Of a stretch of 16,133 bases of DNA, positions 13,657-16,133 are shown piece by piece (the first letter of the stretch is position 1; each line of letters begins with the position of its first letter). The DNA comes from Chitinophagaceae bacterium (lineage in GTDB: Bacteria; Bacteroidota; Bacteroidia; Chitinophagales; Chitinophagaceae), in the NCBI GenBank assembly GCA_003509845.1, contig DOMR01000124.1:1242-17374 (forward strand). The letters are read 5' to 3'. The translations under genes and the position numbers were made by a program. The notes under the pieces are model-generated. The model ran no database searches. It was not told where the DNA came from and was given only the letters and a program-made list of their open reading frames with translations.

Positions 13657-14235
13657 ATGAAAAATTGTTTTGTTTTTGGGTTATTAATATTGGTGAATAG
13701 TTTAGTGGCCCAAGGGTATAAAAGATACGATAGTACCTTAAAAATTGGCAAAGCTGGATTTAAAATATTTTGTTTAAATAAAACACCAGATCGTAATACC
13801 TTAACCATACGCCCGATTGGTTTTAAATCAGAAGCAAGAGAAGCGTCTTTGGAAATTAAAGCAAGGGTATTGTCTGCTGAAATTGATGATTTAAACAATG
13901 ACGGATTCCCTGAAGTAATTATTTTTATTGAAGAACCTAAGGGAAATAAATCATTATTCTGCATAAGTTCTAAGGAAAATGAGCGCATGGAGCCTATCTT
14001 TTTCCCTGATATTAAAGATGATATGAGATTAAGTAAAGGCTATCGGGGGGCCGATGAATTTAGATTACTGGAAGGCGTGTTGTTTAGAAAATTTCCAGTT
14101 TTCGAATCCGATACTGCAATCAAAGCGCCCACTAATAAAGTACGACAAATTCTATATCGTGTAATCGCTGGAGAACAGGGTAGTTGGAAGTTTAAATCTT
14201 TCAAGGATTTTGATATGAATGCAGAAGTCAAATAA
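13657..14235 (+). CDS. Secreted PliI-type (I-type lysozyme inhibitor-like) protein
   Basis: A 192-residue exported protein. Residues 1-19 form a signal peptide (FVFGLLILVNSLVAQ, cleavage likely after SLVA). The mature part has the pattern of bacterial proteins related to PliI, the periplasmic inhibitor of invertebrate-type lysozyme: NTLTIRPIGF (47-56), AEIDDLNNDGFPEVIIFIEE (74-93, with a D-x-N-N-D-G acidic loop), SKGYRGADEF near 126-135, LFRKFPVF near 142-149, and a closing RQILYRVIAGEQGSWKFK. Many Bacteroidetes proteins with this pattern carry that annotation, but inhibition of a lysozyme has rarely been tested, so the role is tentative. It has its own -7 element and is convergent with the porZ-like gene 50 bases away. 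Confidence 0.72.
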   Translation: MKNCFVFGLLILVNSLVAQGYKRYDSTLKIGKAGFKIFCLNKTPDRNTLTIRPIGFKSEAREASLEIKARVLSAEIDDLNNDGFPEVIIFIEEPKGNKSLFCISSKENERMEPIFFPDIKDDMRLSKGYRGADEFRLLEGVLFRKFPVFESDTAIKAPTNKVRQILYRVIAGEQGSWKFKSFKDFDMNAEVK

Positions 14236-14285
14236 AGGGCTAGCGGCTTCTTGCTATTTATATACATTACAAATTCGCAACTTTA

Positions 14286-16133
14286 CTATTGCCCATGGGT
14301 AATCATTATTTTCCCTATTGCTTTTTCAATGCCTAGTTCATCCCTTGCAAATACAAGATATACGCCTGTGGCAACTTTATTTCCATCATAAGTTTTACCA
14401 TCCCAAATAGCTTGGCCTCCTAAAGCCCTAGTTTGATAGACTAATTTTCCACTAAGTGATGTTATTTTTACAATTGCGTTTTCTACCAATCCCCGCATCG
14501 CAATAGGACCATTGTAATTGGGCGAAATGGGATTGGGGAAAATATTGATTTGTTGCATCGGTGTTGCGCCTGATGTAGCAGTACTTCGATAACTAGCCAT
14601 TTGTTGGGCAGTATTAAAAAAAACTTCACCAGTAGTAGGCGCGATTATAATTTGACGAATGGTGTCATTCGGTAACGGACTATTGTTTTTGGTAAATCTT
14701 TCTATAATTTCTGTACCATCGCTGCTTAATAACCAGGTGCCATTGTTAGTGCCTACCCATTTCCGGTTAGTGCCATCTGCAATGATACAATTCACATTTT
14801 CTTTTTGAAACAGTAATCCTGCAAATCCATTATTGTTTTTAATTTGTGGCAAATAGGCCTTGCAAGTATTTATTTCATTGCAATCAAAAAGACCAATACC
14901 ATTGTTGGTTCCAACCCACATAGTACCATTTTTATCATCCATCATACTGGTCACTGTACTACTAGGTAAATTATTATTATAGGTATTAATGATACTCCAT
15001 TTTTCGCCACTGGCATTTGGGTTATAGACCATAATACCTTGGTATTTTGGTGCAATCATCCATGCCTGCCCTTGCTGGTTAATGAACATCTTATTGATAC
15101 CATTTAGGGAAAGGGTATTGGGTGGCGTTATTAATTTCCAATTATTATTTTGTCTTTGTAAAATGCCTTGACCTTCTAATAATGTCCAAAGGGTACCATC
15201 ACTACTAAATTGAATATTACTATAAATCCCTTTAAAGGCCGCTGGGCTAGCTTGTTCCGTGGTCCCTTTGTCGTTGTTGAATTTTAATAGGCCATCGCTA
15301 CTGGTCAGCCAAATAGCACCATCATTGGGGTCCACTGCACTTGAATAACAAATTGGTAAATTTTTATTACTGATTGAATTTATATTTTTCCATCCATCTT
15401 CATTATAAATACTAAATCCTGCATCAGTGCCACCGAATGGCGCAATCAAATATTTCGAGTTGATAAAAATCTGGCCATTGATATTTCCAGCGGGTCCGCC
15501 CAGGGGTATCCATTTGCTGCTTGTGTTTTTAAGCAGTAAGCCATTTGAACTATCGGCTAACCAGATATTATTTTCGTCAAATAGATAATCCACTGGATTT
15601 GATAAATAGTTTGAATCAACAATGAGGGTACTGGTTTTATCCGCATTCACTTTAAGCAATCCTCCTTTATTCCCATTACTAAAACTGGCATACAACCCAT
15701 CCTTATTGGCTACTATTTTTTTAATTTGACCAGTATTCAAATTAAAGTAAGGTGTTTTTACCGGAAGCTGATATATACTATTTGCATTGGCACTGTAAAC
15801 GACATTGTTATATTGGGATATTTTATTGACACCTAAATTATTAAAGTCGCTACTATTTTGCCATTGATTCGCAGTTATCCAATTGTTTTTTAATGGGCAG
15901 GTCCAAATGCCATTTTCAGTGGCTGCATATAATACATCCTGCGTGCTGACTAATTGAAAGGTTTTCGTGACTTGTCGATTGTTATTGGGAAACCATGTAT
16001 CTTTTATTTCATGTTTTATTAAATCTAATACAACAATGCCAAAGTCGGTGGATAGTAAAGCCCATTGATTTAGTAAGTAAATGTGGTTAATTTTTTTACT
16101 TGGGTATAAATTGGAAAGTAATAAATCAGTAAT
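14286..16133 (-). CDS. porZ: PorZ-like type IX secretion attachment-complex protein (5' end outside window)
   Basis: The minus-strand frame is open from TAG at 14286-14288 to the right edge, giving 615 C-terminal residues; an internal TTG near 15740 is not the start. The N-terminal part (FGIVVLDLIKHEIKDTW, then LYAATENGIW) matches the beta-propeller block of PorZ. Further propeller repeats of the GTMWVGTNNGIGLFD and RKWVGTNNGTWLL type follow. The last 87 residues, from INIFPNP to GKIMITHGQ, are a T9SS C-terminal domain with KITSLSGK, ATGVYLV and a basic end. In Porphyromonas, PorZ sits at the outer membrane with PorU, PorV and PorQ, binds A-LPS and supplies it to the PorU sortase; its own CTD is retained. 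The roughly 776-residue length of P. gingivalis PorZ suggests about 160 residues, including the signal peptide, are missing here. A generic secreted propeller protein is the alternative. Confidence 0.8.
   Translation of the reverse strand: MTDLLLSNLYPSKKINHIYLLNQWALLSTDFGIVVLDLIKHEIKDTWFPNNNRQVTKTFQLVSTQDVLYAATENGIWTCPLKNNWITANQWQNSSDFNNLGVNKISQYNNVVYSANANSIYQLPVKTPYFNLNTGQIKKIVANKDGLYASFSNGNKGGLLKVNADKTSTLIVDSNYLSNPVDYLFDENNIWLADSSNGLLLKNTSSKWIPLGGPAGNINGQIFINSKYLIAPFGGTDAGFSIYNEDGWKNINSISNKNLPICYSSAVDPNDGAIWLTSSDGLLKFNNDKGTTEQASPAAFKGIYSNIQFSSDGTLWTLLEGQGILQRQNNNWKLITPPNTLSLNGINKMFINQQGQAWMIAPKYQGIMVYNPNASGEKWSIINTYNNNLPSSTVTSMMDDKNGTMWVGTNNGIGLFDCNEINTCKAYLPQIKNNNGFAGLLFQKENVNCIIADGTNRKWVGTNNGTWLLSSDGTEIIERFTKNNSPLPNDTIRQIIIAPTTGEVFFNTAQQMASYRSTATSGATPMQQINIFPNPISPNYNGPIAMRGLVENAIVKITSLSGKLVYQTRALGGQAIWDGKTYDGNKVATGVYLVFARDELGIEKAIGKIMITHGQ

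Noticed and set aside
13629..13988. Minus-strand open frame of 119 codons opposite the PliI-like gene
   Set aside because: The plus strand encodes a signal peptide and conserved family motifs; the antisense frame is Ser/Leu/Lys-rich with no motif and overlaps the plus-strand promoter.
14236..14270. TAGC/GCTA hairpin after the PliI-like gene as a terminator
   Set aside because: The stem has only four pairs with an 8-base loop and only TTT downstream, so it is too weak to call.
14286..15740. Treating the porZ-like gene as complete with a start at 15740
   Set aside because: The start would be a TTG in the middle of a propeller with no signal peptide, while the frame continues open for 131 more codons to the window edge with PorZ-like sequence.
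1..16133. CRISPR, tRNA/rRNA, insertion sequences, phage genes, toxin-antitoxin or other defence system
   Set aside because: No direct-repeat array, cloverleaf, transposase, integrase or paired small toxin-like ORFs were seen; nearly all the DNA is taken up by recognisable core genes.

Overview
The window looks like a chromosomal segment of a Bacteroidetes bacterium, probably in the Chitinophagales/Chitinophagaceae (the lower rank is an inference). The evidence is a low-GC, A/T-biased sequence; almost no Shine-Dalgarno sites; several upstream TAnnTTTG elements (the Bacteroidetes -7 promoter motif); an acylornithine-type carbamoyltransferase in the arginine operon; the long form of IspG; and a type IX secretion (T9SS) protein with a C-terminal sorting domain. 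I see no mobile element, tRNA, rRNA, CRISPR array or phage gene.

Layout. Bases 1-5603 hold a tightly packed plus-strand arginine operon: argC (3' end only), argD, argF', argB, argE and argH. The carbamoyltransferase is the N-acylornithine kind, so carbamoylation comes before deacylation and the argE product should act on N-acylcitrulline. Residue Val90, at the position that separates acetyl- from succinyl-ornithine enzymes, favours a succinylated route. Next come an exported FKBP prolyl isomerase, a strong rho-independent terminator (6495-6533), a lipoprotein that looks like a class D beta-lactamase without its catalytic residues, ispG (isoprenoid precursors) and an LpxL/HtrB-like acyltransferase (lipid A).

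From 10289 on the genes are shorter units on alternating strands. On the minus strand lies an ArsR-family regulator followed by a tandem rhodanese-domain protein; neither contains any cysteine. Then come tsaB (t6A tRNA modification, GTG start) divergent from ridA (enamine/imine deaminase), an aldose 1-epimerase-like gene convergent with ridA, a secreted PliI-type lysozyme-inhibitor-like protein and, running off the right edge, a 5'-truncated porZ-like gene of the T9SS attachment complex.

Most of the window is ordinary housekeeping. I did not find a convincing new multi-gene system. The points most worth a second look are the pseudo-enzyme class D beta-lactamase homologue, the cysteine-free ArsR/rhodanese pair, the specificity residues of the carbamoyltransferase, and the small ORF/hairpin between argC and argD.
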